From contig NZ_FNBX01000003.1 in NCBI RefSeq assembly GCF_900102485.1, positions 62,001 through 126,000 of the forward strand: DNA of 64,000 nt, written 5' to 3'. The notes below the pieces were generated by a model that worked only from the letters and a program-made list of their open reading frames with translations, had not been told where the DNA came from and did no database searches. Positions within the stretch are counted from its first letter, which is position 1, and every line of letters starts with the position of its first letter. A program made the position numbers and the translations under genes. The DNA is from Desulfovibrio legallii. GTDB lineage: Bacteria; Desulfobacterota; Desulfovibrionia; Desulfovibrionales; Desulfovibrionaceae. Positions 18,113 through 26,778 of this stretch are shown here, in pieces.

Positions 18113-19204
18113 ATGCAACTGGAAAACGCCTTTCAGGATCCGCAGCTCTGCCGCGCCCTGCTCCAACGCCTGACGCGGGCTCTGGAAGGGCGCACCCTGC
18201 GATTTATGGAGGTCTGCGGCACGCACACCGTAGCCATTTTTCAAAGCGGTCTGCGTTCCCTGCTGCCCGCCTCGGTCACCCACCTTTCCGGGCCAGGCTG
18301 TCCCGTCTGCGTTACCCACGATGCGGAGGTGGCCGCCTTTCTGGACCTGGCCGGGCGGGACGGCGTCATCCTGGCCACGTTCGGGGATCTGCTGCGCGTG
18401 CCGGGCCCGGGCGGACAAAGCCTCAAACACGCCCAGGCCCAGGGCGCGCGGGTGGAAATCGTCTATTCCCCACTGGACGCCCTGACCATTGCCGCGGCGC
18501 ACCCGGAAAGCACGGTGGTTTTTCTCGGCATAGGCTTTGAAACCACGGCCCCCACGGTGGCGGCCACCCTGCTCACGGCGCGCCAGCACAAGATCCGGAA
18601 TTTTTGCGTGCTCTCCCTGCACAAGCTGGTGCCCCCCGCCCTGCGCACCCTGCTGGACGACAGCCAGTGCGGCATTGAGGCCTTTCTGCTGCCCGGGCAC
18701 GTCTCCACCATCCTGGGGCTGGAGCCCTACGCCTTTCTGGCGCGGGACTACCATGTGCCCGGCGTGGTGGGCGGTTTTCAGCCGGCGGACATTCTGCTGG
18801 CCCTCTGCCTCATGGCCGAGCAGCGGCGGGACGGCGCGGCGGCCGTGGTCAACGCCTATCCCCGCGCCGTGGACAATGCGGGCAACCCCCGCGCCCGCGC
18901 CCTGCTGGAGCAGGTGTTTGAACCCACGGACGCCCTGTGGCGGGGCATCGGCCGCATCCCCCAAAGCGGGCTCAGGCTGCGGCCGGAATACGCGGATCTG
19001 GACGCTGCGGCCCGCCTGGACGTGACCCTGCCGGAGGTGCCCCCCCTGCCGGGCTGCCGCTGCGGCGACGTGCTGCGCGGTCGCATGGCCCCGCCGGACT
19101 GCCCCCTCTTCGGCAAAAAGTGCACGCCCGCCACGCCGGTGGGGCCGTGCATGGTTTCTACCGAGGGCAGTTGCGCCGCCTACTACAAATATTCGGAGCG
19201 ATGA
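18113..19204 (+). CDS. hypD: [NiFe]-hydrogenase maturation protein HypD
   Basis: 363 residues. HypD is the iron-sulfur scaffold on which HypC delivers iron and on which the Fe(CN)2CO group is assembled. Motifs are clear: FMEVCGTHTVAIF, SGPGCPVCVT, GFETTAPTVAATL, LPGHVSTILG, PGVVGGFQPADIL. The C-terminal cysteine-rich part begins at GCRCGDVLRG and continues to CAAYYKYSER, holding the [4Fe-4S] ligands. The ATG is chosen because an upstream in-frame segment is not protein-like. The stop overlaps hypE (ATGA). hypC, hypA, hypB and hypF are not in the window. Confidence 0.97.
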   Translation: MQLENAFQDPQLCRALLQRLTRALEGRTLRFMEVCGTHTVAIFQSGLRSLLPASVTHLSGPGCPVCVTHDAEVAAFLDLAGRDGVILATFGDLLRVPGPGGQSLKHAQAQGARVEIVYSPLDALTIAAAHPESTVVFLGIGFETTAPTVAATLLTARQHKIRNFCVLSLHKLVPPALRTLLDDSQCGIEAFLLPGHVSTILGLEPYAFLARDYHVPGVVGGFQPADILLALCLMAEQRRDGAAAVVNAYPRAVDNAGNPRARALLEQVFEPTDALWRGIGRIPQSGLRLRPEYADLDAAARLDVTLPEVPPLPGCRCGDVLRGRMAPPDCPLFGKKCTPATPVGPCMVSTEGSCAAYYKYSER

Positions 19205-20208
19205 TGGAGAATTGCCTTCTTCTGGATGCGGGCAGCGGCGGTCGCGCCTCGCAGCGCTTGGTGGCCCAGTGCTTTTTGCGCCATTTTGCCAACCCGCTGC
19301 TGGAACGCCTGGACGACGCCGCCCTGCTCGACGATCTTGTCGGTCCCCTGGCCATGAGCACGGACACCTATACCGTGACGCCGCTCTTTTTTCCCGGCGG
19401 CAGCATCGGCAGCCTGGCCGTGCACGGCACAGTCAACGACGTCTCCATGCTGGGCGCGCGGCCCCGCTACCTGAGCTGCGGCTTTGTGCTGGAAGAAGGG
19501 CTGCCCCTGGATATTCTGGAGCGCGTGGCGGCGGACATGGGCGCGGCGGCCCGGACGGCGGGCGTGGTCATCGTTACCGGCGACACCAAGGTGGTGCCGC
19601 GCGGCGCGTGCGACAAAATATTCATTAATACCACAGGCGTGGGTACAGTCTTTGCCACACCGCCGCCGTCGGGCCACCATGCCCGCCCCGGCGATGCCGT
19701 GCTGGTGAGCGGCGCGCTCGGCGACCACGGGCTCACCGTCATGGGCAGCCGCGAGGGCCTTTCCTTCCTCAGCGACGTGGCCTCGGATTCCGCCCCGCTC
19801 AACCACATGATCGCCGAGATTATTGAGAGCGCGGGCGAGGTGCATGTGCTGCGCGACCCCACACGCGGCGGCCTTGCCACCACGCTTAACGAAATCGCGG
19901 AGCAATCCCAGGTGCATATTGAGCTGGACGAAGCCAGCATCCCCGTGCACGAAAGCGTGCGCAGCGGCTGTTCCTTCCTTGGGCTGGACCCGCTTTACCT
20001 GGCCAATGAAGGCAAATGCATCTGCATTCTGCCGGAGGAACACGCCGAGGCGGCTCTGGCGGCCATGCGCCGCTCCCCCTACGGGCGGGAGGCCGCGCGC
20101 GTGGGCACGGTGGCCGCTGGCAAGGCGCAGGTCTCCCTGGTCACCCGCATCGGCGGCCGTCGCCTGCTGGGCATGCTGGAGGGCGCGCAGCTGCCCCGCA
20201 TCTGCTGA
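19201..20208 (+). CDS. hypE: [NiFe]-hydrogenase maturation protein HypE
   Basis: 335 residues, AIR-synthase-like ATPase. HypE dehydrates a C-terminal cysteine thiocarboxamide to thiocyanate, the cyanide source for the hydrogenase iron. The sequence shows LDAGSGGRASQRLV, DTYTVTPLFFPGG, VNDVSMLGARP, VTGDTKVVPRG, HVLRDPTRGGLATTLNEIA and the obligatory C-terminal PRIC, with cysteine as the last residue. The ATG overlaps the hypD stop, so translation is coupled. A bidirectional terminator follows at 20236. Confidence 0.97.
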   Translation: MMENCLLLDAGSGGRASQRLVAQCFLRHFANPLLERLDDAALLDDLVGPLAMSTDTYTVTPLFFPGGSIGSLAVHGTVNDVSMLGARPRYLSCGFVLEEGLPLDILERVAADMGAAARTAGVVIVTGDTKVVPRGACDKIFINTTGVGTVFATPPPSGHHARPGDAVLVSGALGDHGLTVMGSREGLSFLSDVASDSAPLNHMIAEIIESAGEVHVLRDPTRGGLATTLNEIAEQSQVHIELDEASIPVHESVRSGCSFLGLDPLYLANEGKCICILPEEHAEAALAAMRRSPYGREAARVGTVAAGKAQVSLVTRIGGRRLLGMLEGAQLPRIC

Positions 20209-20235
20209 AGGCCGCGTCAGCGCGGCACAAAGAAA

Positions 20236-20271
20236 AGACGCCGCGGGGTGTGCCCACGGCGTCTTGATTTT
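20236..20271. terminator. Bidirectional terminator between hypE and tRNA-Pro
   Basis: Arms AGACGCCG (20236-20243) and CGGCGTCT (20257-20264) form a perfect 8-bp stem. On the plus strand TGATTTT follows, serving hypE. On the minus strand the stem is followed by TTTCTTTG, serving the tRNA gene that ends 2 bases further on. Confidence 0.8.
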
Positions 20272-20272
20272 C

Positions 20273-20350
20273 TGGTCGGGATGGCGCGATTTGAACGCGC
20301 GGCCTCAGCGTCCCGAACGCTGCGCTCTAGCCAAGCTGAGCCACATCCCG
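20273..20350 (-). tRNA. tRNA-Pro (anticodon CGG), CCA encoded
   Basis: The minus strand folds as a cloverleaf. The acceptor stem is CGGGATG with CATCCCG, discriminator A, and an encoded CCA at 20275-20273. The D arm is GGCTCAGCTTGGCTAGAGC. The anticodon stem CAGCG/CGCTG has loop TTCGGGA (anticodon CGG, reading CCG), and the T arm GCGCG/CGCGC has loop TTCAAAT. CCG is a frequent proline codon at this GC level. Confidence 0.96.
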
Positions 20351-20361
20351 TTGAGAAAGGG

Positions 20362-20390
20362 AACATAAGCGAGTCGCCCTTTTTTGGCAA
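20362..20390 (-). promoter_or_regulatory. Putative promoter of tRNA-Pro
   Basis: On the minus strand, TTGCCA (20390-20385) and TATGTT (20367-20362) are separated by 17 bases. The distance from the -10 box to the first tRNA base (20350) is about 11 bases, as expected for a tRNA transcript with a short leader. Confidence 0.6.
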
Positions 20391-20479
20391 GCTATTTTTT
20401 CGTTTGTAAAATGGAGCGGGCTTTAGTAGCATGGCAATACCGTTATGGCTGAAAATTCTTGCCAAGTGAGCGCAACGAC

Positions 20480-21544
20480 ATGATCCGCGTTATTGTGGTG
20501 GACGATTCAACCTTTATGCGCCGGGCCATCACCTCCCTGCTGGAGCAGGAGCAGGACATCAAGGTGGTGGCCACCGCCCCCGACGGGCAGGCAGCGCTGC
20601 AGCTGGCCGGCGAAGTGGAAGCCGACGTCATGACCCTGGATGTGGAAATGCCCCGCCTTGGCGGGCTGGAAACCCTGCAGCGGCTGATGCAGACCACCCC
20701 CATGCCGGTGCTGATGATCAGCTCCCTCACAGAAAGCGGCGCAGAAAGCACCCTCAAAGCTCTGGAGTACGGCGCGCTGGATTTTATCCCCAAAATTATG
20801 AGCAATGAGCGCGAAGCCTTCGGCGCGGAGCTGCGGCGCAAGGTGCGCGCTCTGGCCCGCAGAAAGGCCATTATCCGGCTCAAATACCGGCGCATCAACC
20901 ACATCCCAGTGCCGCCGCCCCGCTGGCAGCCTTCCCAGCCGGCGGACTATGTGCAGACCCCTTGCCCAGGCCCGCGCGATCTGGTGGTCATCGGCGTTTC
21001 CACCGGCGGGCCGCCGGTGGTGCAAAAAATCCTCTCCGCCCTGCCCGCCGATCTGCCCGCCTGCATCCTGGTGGCCCAGCACATGCCCGCCGCCTTTACC
21101 GGGCCCTTTGCCAAGCGCCTGGACAGCGTCTGCCGCATCGGGGTGAGCGAAGCCGTGGACGGCGACAAATTCAAAGTGGGGCACGCCTATGTCTGCCCCG
21201 GCGGCAGGCACATCGGCATCCGCATGCGCGGCCCCCTGCCGGAGGTTGCCATTACGGAGGAGCCGCGCGACGCCCTCTACAAGCCCACGGTCAACCTGCT
21301 TATGGAAACCGCCGGTCAGGCCATGGGGCGGCGCACCCTGGGCGTCATGCTCACGGGCATGGGTTCGGACGGCTGCGAAGGCGCACGGGTGCTGAAAGAA
21401 AAAGGCGGCTGCCTTATTGCCCAGAACGAATCTTCTTGTGTAGTCTACGGCATGCCCAAGGCCGTGGTGGACGCCAAACTGGCCAACCTTATTCTGGACG
21501 CGGACGACATTGCCAACGCCATCATCACAACCGTCAAAGGCTGA
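20480..21544 (+). CDS. cheB: Chemotaxis methylesterase/deamidase CheB
   Basis: 354 residues. Receiver domain (residues 1-110): VVDDST, phospho-acceptor Asp54 in TLDVEMPRLGG, Lys in FIPK. After a proline-rich linker comes the esterase domain with the Ser/His/Asp triad: Ser in VIGVSTGGPP, His in VAQHMP, and Asp in LTGMGSDG. It removes methyl groups from, or deamidates, methyl-accepting proteins and is activated by CheA. It opens a plus-strand chemotaxis operon; the HEAT-repeat gene follows after 24 bp. The ATG chosen starts directly at the receiver; an in-frame ATG 21 bp upstream adds seven poorly conserved residues. Confidence 0.96.
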   Translation: MIRVIVVDDSTFMRRAITSLLEQEQDIKVVATAPDGQAALQLAGEVEADVMTLDVEMPRLGGLETLQRLMQTTPMPVLMISSLTESGAESTLKALEYGALDFIPKIMSNEREAFGAELRRKVRALARRKAIIRLKYRRINHIPVPPPRWQPSQPADYVQTPCPGPRDLVVIGVSTGGPPVVQKILSALPADLPACILVAQHMPAAFTGPFAKRLDSVCRIGVSEAVDGDKFKVGHAYVCPGGRHIGIRMRGPLPEVAITEEPRDALYKPTVNLLMETAGQAMGRRTLGVMLTGMGSDGCEGARVLKEKGGCLIAQNESSCVVYGMPKAVVDAKLANLILDADDIANAIITTVKG

Positions 21545-21568
21545 CCCGCACCGCCGCAGGACAGAGCT

Positions 21569-23509
21569 ATGAACATGGAAAATCTCCTTCCCCAGGCCCA
21601 GGAAATTGTGGCTGCCCTCGGCTCCACAGACAGCGAAACCATCCGGGACGCCGCATTCAAAGCCGGAGACACGGGCCTGGAAGAGGCCGTGCCCCAGCTC
21701 TGCGAGCTGATCAAAAGCCCCAGCGTGGGCGTGCAGGAAGCCGCAGAATACGCCCTGCGCAAAATCCGCGGCCCGCATGTGGTGGCCGCCCTGCTCCCCC
21801 TGCTGCGCAGCGACGAGGCCCCGGTGCGCAACGTGGCTATGGACATCCTGCGCGAAATCGGCGTGGACAGCATTGAAAGCATGCAGCCCTACCTCATGGA
21901 CGAGGATCCGGACCTGCGCATTTTCATCACCGACATCCTGGGCTACTGCCGCACCCATCAGGCCTCGCTGCTGCTGGGCCGCGCCCTGCTCAAGGATCCG
22001 GAAGTCAACGTGCGCTATCAGGCGGCCGTAAGCCTGGGCAACCTGGCCTTTCCTGAGGCTGTGGGCGTGCTGGTGCAGGCCATGCACGACGAAGAATGGG
22101 TGCAGTTTGCCGTGGTGGAGGCCCTGGCCAAAATCCGGGACCACTCCGCGGCCAGCGGGCTCATCAAACTTCTGCCCCAGGCCTCGCCCCTGGTAAGCTC
22201 CGCCATTGTGGACGCCCTGGGCGACATGGGCGACGTCAAATCCATCCCCTTGCTGTTCGGCTCGCTGGAAAACGTCAGCGTGCCCCTGCGGCACAAAATC
22301 GTCAAAGCCATCGTGCAGATCCTGAGCGGCAAGGCCCTCTCCCTGCTGGCCGCCAAGGCGCAGGAGCGGCTGCGCGCCTACCTGGCCGAGGCTTTGAGCG
22401 ACAACGATGAAGATATCCTTATGGCCGCGCTGCAGGGGCTCAGCAGCATCGGCAAGGCGGAAAACGCGGCCCCCATCCTCACTCTGGCCGTGGGGCTGGA
22501 CAAGGAACGACAGTCGGAACTTTACGAGGCCGCCATTACGGCCCTGGCCGCCATCGGCTACAGCGAGGCCCTGCGGGACGCCCTGCGCGGCGAGGACGAA
22601 AACCGCATCCAGGCGGCCATGGACGCCTGCCGTCTTATCCACAACCGCCAGCCGGTGGAGGATCTCAAGCAGGTCTTCTGGCGCGGCAGCACGGAACTCA
22701 AACGCGCCGCCTTGACGGAAATCGCCCAGCTTGGCGACTGCACGGACACGCCCTTCTTCATGGCCGCCATGGAGGAATCCGAAGACGCCGAGGTGCTCAA
22801 GAGCGCCCTGGTCTTTTTCGGCAACCAGCACGCCTGCCCGGAAGTGGAAAACATGGTCTTCAGCCAGCTGGACCACCGCTATGTGGACGTGAAGGAAATG
22901 GCGCTGGAGGCCTGCATCAACCTGCACAGCGCCACCCTTAACGAGCGGTTCAAAGAACGCGCGGGCAGCGAGGACCCCATGCAGCGCATGATGGCCGTTT
23001 ACGCTCTGGGCCGCTACAGCGTGCAGGAAAATCTGCCCCAGATAACGGCCGCCCTGGAAGACCCCTCCCCCAGGGTGCGCCAGGTGGCGGTGGAGGCCTT
23101 CCAGAACCTGGGGCCGGAAGCCGCGCCCTTTGTGGCGCAACTGCTGCCCCGACTGGCCGACGAGGACAAAGACGTGCGCCTGGCCGTGGTGGATCTGCTG
23201 GGCCAGATCGGCGCCCCGGAAGTTATTCCCCATATTATGGACGCCCTTAACGACGCCAACGAGTGGGTGCGCATCCGCGCCATTGAAGCCCTGGGGCTGC
23301 ACAAGGCCGTTGATGCCGTGCCCACCCTGGCCCAGATGCTGGAGCACGCCAGCCCCATGGTGGCCTTCAAGATTATTGAAGCGCTGGGGCATATCGGCGG
23401 CAACGTGGCCTTCAGCGTCCTCCTCGGCATGATGGATCACGAAGATCCGGAAATCCAGCACGCTGCAGCGGAAGCGGTGGCGGCCATCCAGGCCCAACAG
23501 CAGGAGTAG
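21569..23509 (+). CDS. HEAT-repeat protein of the chemotaxis operon
   Basis: 646 residues made almost wholly of PBS-lyase/HEAT-type repeats of about 31 residues. Units such as PSVGVQEAAEYALRKIRG, APVRNVAMDILREIG, PEVNVRYQAAVSLGNLA, PSPRVRQVAVEAFQNLG, KDVRLAVVDLLGQIG and EWVRIRAIEALG recur along the whole length. There is no signal peptide, membrane segment or enzyme motif, so it is a cytosolic protein-binding scaffold. It lies between cheB (24 bp before) and cheR (2 bp after), in the middle of the operon. No canonical chemotaxis protein has this form. Binding to CheB, CheR, receptors or the ParA-like protein is inferred from position. Confidence 0.9.
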   Translation: MNMENLLPQAQEIVAALGSTDSETIRDAAFKAGDTGLEEAVPQLCELIKSPSVGVQEAAEYALRKIRGPHVVAALLPLLRSDEAPVRNVAMDILREIGVDSIESMQPYLMDEDPDLRIFITDILGYCRTHQASLLLGRALLKDPEVNVRYQAAVSLGNLAFPEAVGVLVQAMHDEEWVQFAVVEALAKIRDHSAASGLIKLLPQASPLVSSAIVDALGDMGDVKSIPLLFGSLENVSVPLRHKIVKAIVQILSGKALSLLAAKAQERLRAYLAEALSDNDEDILMAALQGLSSIGKAENAAPILTLAVGLDKERQSELYEAAITALAAIGYSEALRDALRGEDENRIQAAMDACRLIHNRQPVEDLKQVFWRGSTELKRAALTEIAQLGDCTDTPFFMAAMEESEDAEVLKSALVFFGNQHACPEVENMVFSQLDHRYVDVKEMALEACINLHSATLNERFKERAGSEDPMQRMMAVYALGRYSVQENLPQITAALEDPSPRVRQVAVEAFQNLGPEAAPFVAQLLPRLADEDKDVRLAVVDLLGQIGAPEVIPHIMDALNDANEWVRIRAIEALGLHKAVDAVPTLAQMLEHASPMVAFKIIEALGHIGGNVAFSVLLGMMDHEDPEIQHAAAEAVAAIQAQQQE

Positions 23510-23511
23510 GT

Positions 23512-25095
23512 ATGTCCCAGCCTCCCATCTTTCCTCCCAAAAAGCAGCCGGAAGCAGCCGGTTCGGCCTCGCGCGCGGCAACATCTGAGAGCGCCGCGGC
23601 CCCCCACGCAACTGCCCCGCAGCCTCCAGCCTCCCACGCAGCTGCCCCGCAGCCTCCGGCTTCCTACGCGAGCGCTCCGCAGGCCCCCGCCGCCCCGGCA
23701 AGCCGCTTTGGCGCGCCTGCCGCACCCCACGCCGCGCCCGCCGCACATTTCGGCGCGCCGGAAAAGCCGACGCCCGCGCGTTTTGGCACAACGGGCCTGC
23801 AGGCGACAGGGGGGGCGCAAACGCCGCCCGCCCCGCCCACAAGCCGCTTCGGCGCGCCTGCCGCGGCCCAGCAGCCCCGCAGCCTGTTCCCTGGCGCCGG
23901 GCAGACGCCCGCCGGCGCATTTGGTCAGCACCGGCCTGGGCAGCCCACGGCCGGGCAGACACCCCTGGGACAGCCCCTGCCGCACAGTCCCGCAGGGCAA
24001 ACTTCTCTGCCGCACACGCCCGCCGCAGGGCAAAGCCCTTTTTCCGGCGGGGCCGTCCAGCGCTTTACGGGGCTTCCCAAAACTGAGACGCCGCCCCGGC
24101 CGCCGGCATCGCCGCTGGGCGGCAGCGCATTCTCCAGCGGCAAATTTGCGCCTTCAACTTCGCCCCTGCACAGCCCCACGTCGCCGAGCGCCGCCTTCCG
24201 CCCTGCGGGCAGCCCCCTCTCCACCGCCCCCCGCGCCACCTCGCCCTTCCGCAAGGATATGCAGATCTCCAACGAGGAGTTTCTGCAGCTGCGCGACTTC
24301 ATCTACCTGCAATGCGGCATCTTTATCGCCGAAAACCGCAAGTACCTGGTGGAAAACCGACTCTCCAACCGCATCAAGGATCTCAACCTCAAAAGCTACG
24401 GCGATTACTACAACTACCTGCGCTTTGACGCCAACCGCCGCACAGAGCTGAACAAGCTCTTTGAAGTGGTCACCACCAACGAAACCAGCTTCTTCCGCAA
24501 TCCGCCGCAGCTGGAGGTCTTCCAGAAAAATGTGCTGCCCGAAATCCTCGACCGCCAGCGCAAAACCGGAAACAAACGCCTGCGCATCTGGTCTGCCGGC
24601 TGTTCCACGGGCGAGGAACCGTACACCCTGGCCATCATCCTGCACGAGGTGCTCAAGGGCGAGCTCCCGGCCTGGGACATCAAAATCACGGCCAACGACC
24701 TCTCCACGGCTGTGCTGGCCGCGGCCCGGCGCGGGGTTTACAACGAATACGCCCTGCGCACCACGCCCAAGGAAATCGCTGACGCCTACTTTACCAAGGA
24801 AAATGCGCTCTACCGCATCAAACCAGAACTGCAGCGCCTTGTCATGTTCGGCCAGATCAACCTGAACGACAAAGAACAGCTGCGCCGGGTGGAAAAATCT
24901 CAGATTGTCTTCTGCCGCAACGTCATCATCTACTTTGACGATGAAATGAAACGCAAGGTCATCAACGCTTTTTACGACAATCTTGAAATCAACGGCGCGT
25001 TGCTCATTGGGCATTCCGAATCCCTGCACAACATCAGCCGCGCCTTTCACCTTGAACACTACAAGGGGACCATTGTTTACAAAAAACTGAGCTGA
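23512..25095 (+). CDS. cheR: Chemotaxis methyltransferase CheR with long Pro/Ala-rich N-terminus
   Basis: 527 residues, about 280 being usual. From about residue 249 onward is a complete CheR: the helical N domain (MQISNEEFLQLRDFIYLQCGIF), NETSFFRNPPQLEVF, the SAM site IWSAGCSTGEEPYTLAI, the adenine-side ITANDLS, IVFCRNVIIYFD and LLIGHSESL. It methylates glutamates of chemoreceptors. The first 248 residues are low-complexity Pro/Ala/Gly/Gln with repeated RFGAPA-like units (SRFGAPAA, HFGAPEK, ARFGTTG, SRFGAPAAA), presumably disordered. It begins 2 bp after the HEAT gene stop, so no separate ribosome site is possible outside that gene. Confidence 0.95.
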   Translation: MSQPPIFPPKKQPEAAGSASRAATSESAAAPHATAPQPPASHAAAPQPPASYASAPQAPAAPASRFGAPAAPHAAPAAHFGAPEKPTPARFGTTGLQATGGAQTPPAPPTSRFGAPAAAQQPRSLFPGAGQTPAGAFGQHRPGQPTAGQTPLGQPLPHSPAGQTSLPHTPAAGQSPFSGGAVQRFTGLPKTETPPRPPASPLGGSAFSSGKFAPSTSPLHSPTSPSAAFRPAGSPLSTAPRATSPFRKDMQISNEEFLQLRDFIYLQCGIFIAENRKYLVENRLSNRIKDLNLKSYGDYYNYLRFDANRRTELNKLFEVVTTNETSFFRNPPQLEVFQKNVLPEILDRQRKTGNKRLRIWSAGCSTGEEPYTLAIILHEVLKGELPAWDIKITANDLSTAVLAAARRGVYNEYALRTTPKEIADAYFTKENALYRIKPELQRLVMFGQINLNDKEQLRRVEKSQIVFCRNVIIYFDDEMKRKVINAFYDNLEINGALLIGHSESLHNISRAFHLEHYKGTIVYKKLS

Positions 25096-25103
25096 CCGAC
25101 GCC

Positions 25104-25880
25104 ATGAACGCAAAAATCCTGGCCGTGGCCAACCAGAAGGGCGGCGTCGGCAAAACCACTACCTCCCTGAACCTGGGCGCAGCGCTGACGCGCCGCGGCA
25201 AAAAGGTTCTGCTGCTGGATCTGGATCCGCACGCCTGCGCCACCCTGAATGCGCGCATCTATCCGGAGGACGTGCGGCTGAGCCTGCACGACGTTTTTCT
25301 GGCCAGGGAGGAGGATTGGCCCGCCCTCTGGCCGCAAGTGCTGCGCCCCGACGCGCTGGAAGGCATGGATGTGGCCCCGGGCAGCATCCGGCTCTCAGAG
25401 CTGGAAGTGGATTTTCGGGAGCGACGCGGCAAAGGCGGCGTGCTGGCCCACAGCCTGGAAGGCCTGCGCGGCCGGTACGATTTTATTGTGCTGGATTGTC
25501 CGCCGCATGTGGGCATTCTGCTGGTCAACGCGCTGGTGGCCGCAGATTTGCTCATCATCCCCATCCAGACGGATTTTCTGGCCCTGCACGGGTTGAAGCT
25601 CCTGTTCGATACCCTGCACACCCTGCGCAGGGCCCTGGGCAGGCCCATCCGCTACCGGGCCGTGCCCACCATGTACGACAGACGGGCCAAGGCCTGCACC
25701 AGGGTGCTGGAACTTATGCGGAACAAAATGGACGGGGCGCTGTTTTCCTCCATCATCGGGGTGGATACGCATTTTCGGGAAGCCAGCGCCCGCGGCTGCA
25801 CCATTTACGGCATCGACACCCATTCCCGGGGAGCGCGCGCCTATGACTCCTTGGCGGAAGAGGTACTCGCCCTATGGTAA
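25104..25880 (+). CDS. ParA/MinD-type ATPase of the chemotaxis operon (ParC-like)
   Basis: 258 residues. It has the deviant Walker A NQKGGVGKTTTSLNLG (residues 10-25), Walker A' region VLLLDLDPHACATLN, and Walker B FIVLDCPPHVG. Small ParA ATPases in chemotaxis operons position chemoreceptor arrays, for example Vibrio ParC and Rhodobacter PpfA. There is no ParB or parS here. It begins 8 bp after cheR and overlaps the following cheW by 7 bp, which suggests coupled synthesis with that CheW. A chromosome-partition role is unlikely given the context. Confidence 0.88.
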   Translation: MNAKILAVANQKGGVGKTTTSLNLGAALTRRGKKVLLLDLDPHACATLNARIYPEDVRLSLHDVFLAREEDWPALWPQVLRPDALEGMDVAPGSIRLSELEVDFRERRGKGGVLAHSLEGLRGRYDFIVLDCPPHVGILLVNALVAADLLIIPIQTDFLALHGLKLLFDTLHTLRRALGRPIRYRAVPTMYDRRAKACTRVLELMRNKMDGALFSSIIGVDTHFREASARGCTIYGIDTHSRGARAYDSLAEEVLALW

Positions 25881-26578
25881 CCACAACGCCTGAAGAATAT
25901 TTTGCGGCCCACAGCCTGGACCTGCCGCCTGAGGATGCCGACGCGCCCCTCAGCGCCGCGGAACGGGCCTTTGTCCAGAAGTATCTGGGCGGCGAGCTCC
26001 TGGGCTCCATGCCCGTGCACGCCCCCCAAAGCGCCCTGCCCGGCCTGGCCCCCGCCCCAGCCGCCGCCTTGCCCGCCACGGGGGACGAAGAGGCCCCCAC
26101 GGCCAGGCCCGCGCCGCCCTTGCGCGTGCGTCTGGCGGGCGAGGAACGCCTGCAGATGGTTTCCTTCTATATCCGGGGGCAGATTTTTCTTCTGCCAGTC
26201 CCGGCCATTGTGGAGGTGCTGCGCCACCTGCCCCTGGCCAGGCTGCCCATGGCCCCCGCCTTTGTGGCCGGGGTGGTCAACCTGCGGGGCCGGGTCACGC
26301 CGCTTTTGCACCTGGATACCCTGCTCACCCTGGAAACCCGGGGCGCGTATACGCCGCAGAGCTTCATTATCGTCTGCGGGGCGGGCGACATGCAGCTGGG
26401 GCTTATTGTAGACCGGGTGCACACCATGTACTCCCTGCGCCAGGAGCAGATATCCTGGAATGCCGAGGCCCAGCTGGGGGCCGGAGCGGAATTTTTGTGC
26501 GGCATGGCCAATATTGAGGAACACCTCCACGGCATTGTGGATCCGGAAAGCATTGTGGCAAAGCTGCTGGGAGACTGA
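25874..26578 (+). CDS. cheW: CheW-domain protein with N-terminal extension (ParP-like candidate)
   Basis: 234 residues. The CheW fold occupies about residues 92-232 (MVSFYIRGQIFLLPVPAIVEVLR, FVAGVVNLRGRVTPLLHLDTLL, LGLIVDRVHTMYSL). It is preceded by about 90 residues of acidic then Pro/Ala-rich sequence (TPEEYFAAHSLDLPPEDADAPLSAAERAFVQKYLGGELLG). CheW couples receptors to CheA. The extension plus the 7-bp overlap with the ParA gene resembles Vibrio ParP, whose C-terminal half is CheW-like and whose N-terminal half binds ParC. Which role it plays, adaptor or array-positioning, cannot be told from sequence. No second CheW is present in this operon. Confidence 0.88.
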   Translation: MVTTTPEEYFAAHSLDLPPEDADAPLSAAERAFVQKYLGGELLGSMPVHAPQSALPGLAPAPAAALPATGDEEAPTARPAPPLRVRLAGEERLQMVSFYIRGQIFLLPVPAIVEVLRHLPLARLPMAPAFVAGVVNLRGRVTPLLHLDTLLTLETRGAYTPQSFIIVCGAGDMQLGLIVDRVHTMYSLRQEQISWNAEAQLGAGAEFLCGMANIEEHLHGIVDPESIVAKLLGD

Positions 26579-26778
26579 TCCGCCGGGCAGCCGGGCCGGG
26601 CGGGCTTGCCAGCAGAGCAGAAAACTTCTATTATTCTTTAGCTTTTCTCTAGAGCGTTGCGCCCCCAAAAGCCCCGGCAATGGGCCAGCACAGGCGCGAA
26701 AAGCGGCGGCACCAAAGGGCGCCGGGGCCGACCTTGCGGACGGGCGCCGGCAAACAACCGACGACGGGAACAGACACT

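Noticed and set aside
20507..23962. Very long open frame on the minus strand opposite cheB, the HEAT gene and cheR
   Set aside because: It is rich in His, Gln, Gly and Val in no family pattern and mirrors strongly coding plus-strand genes; long antisense frames are expected at this GC content.
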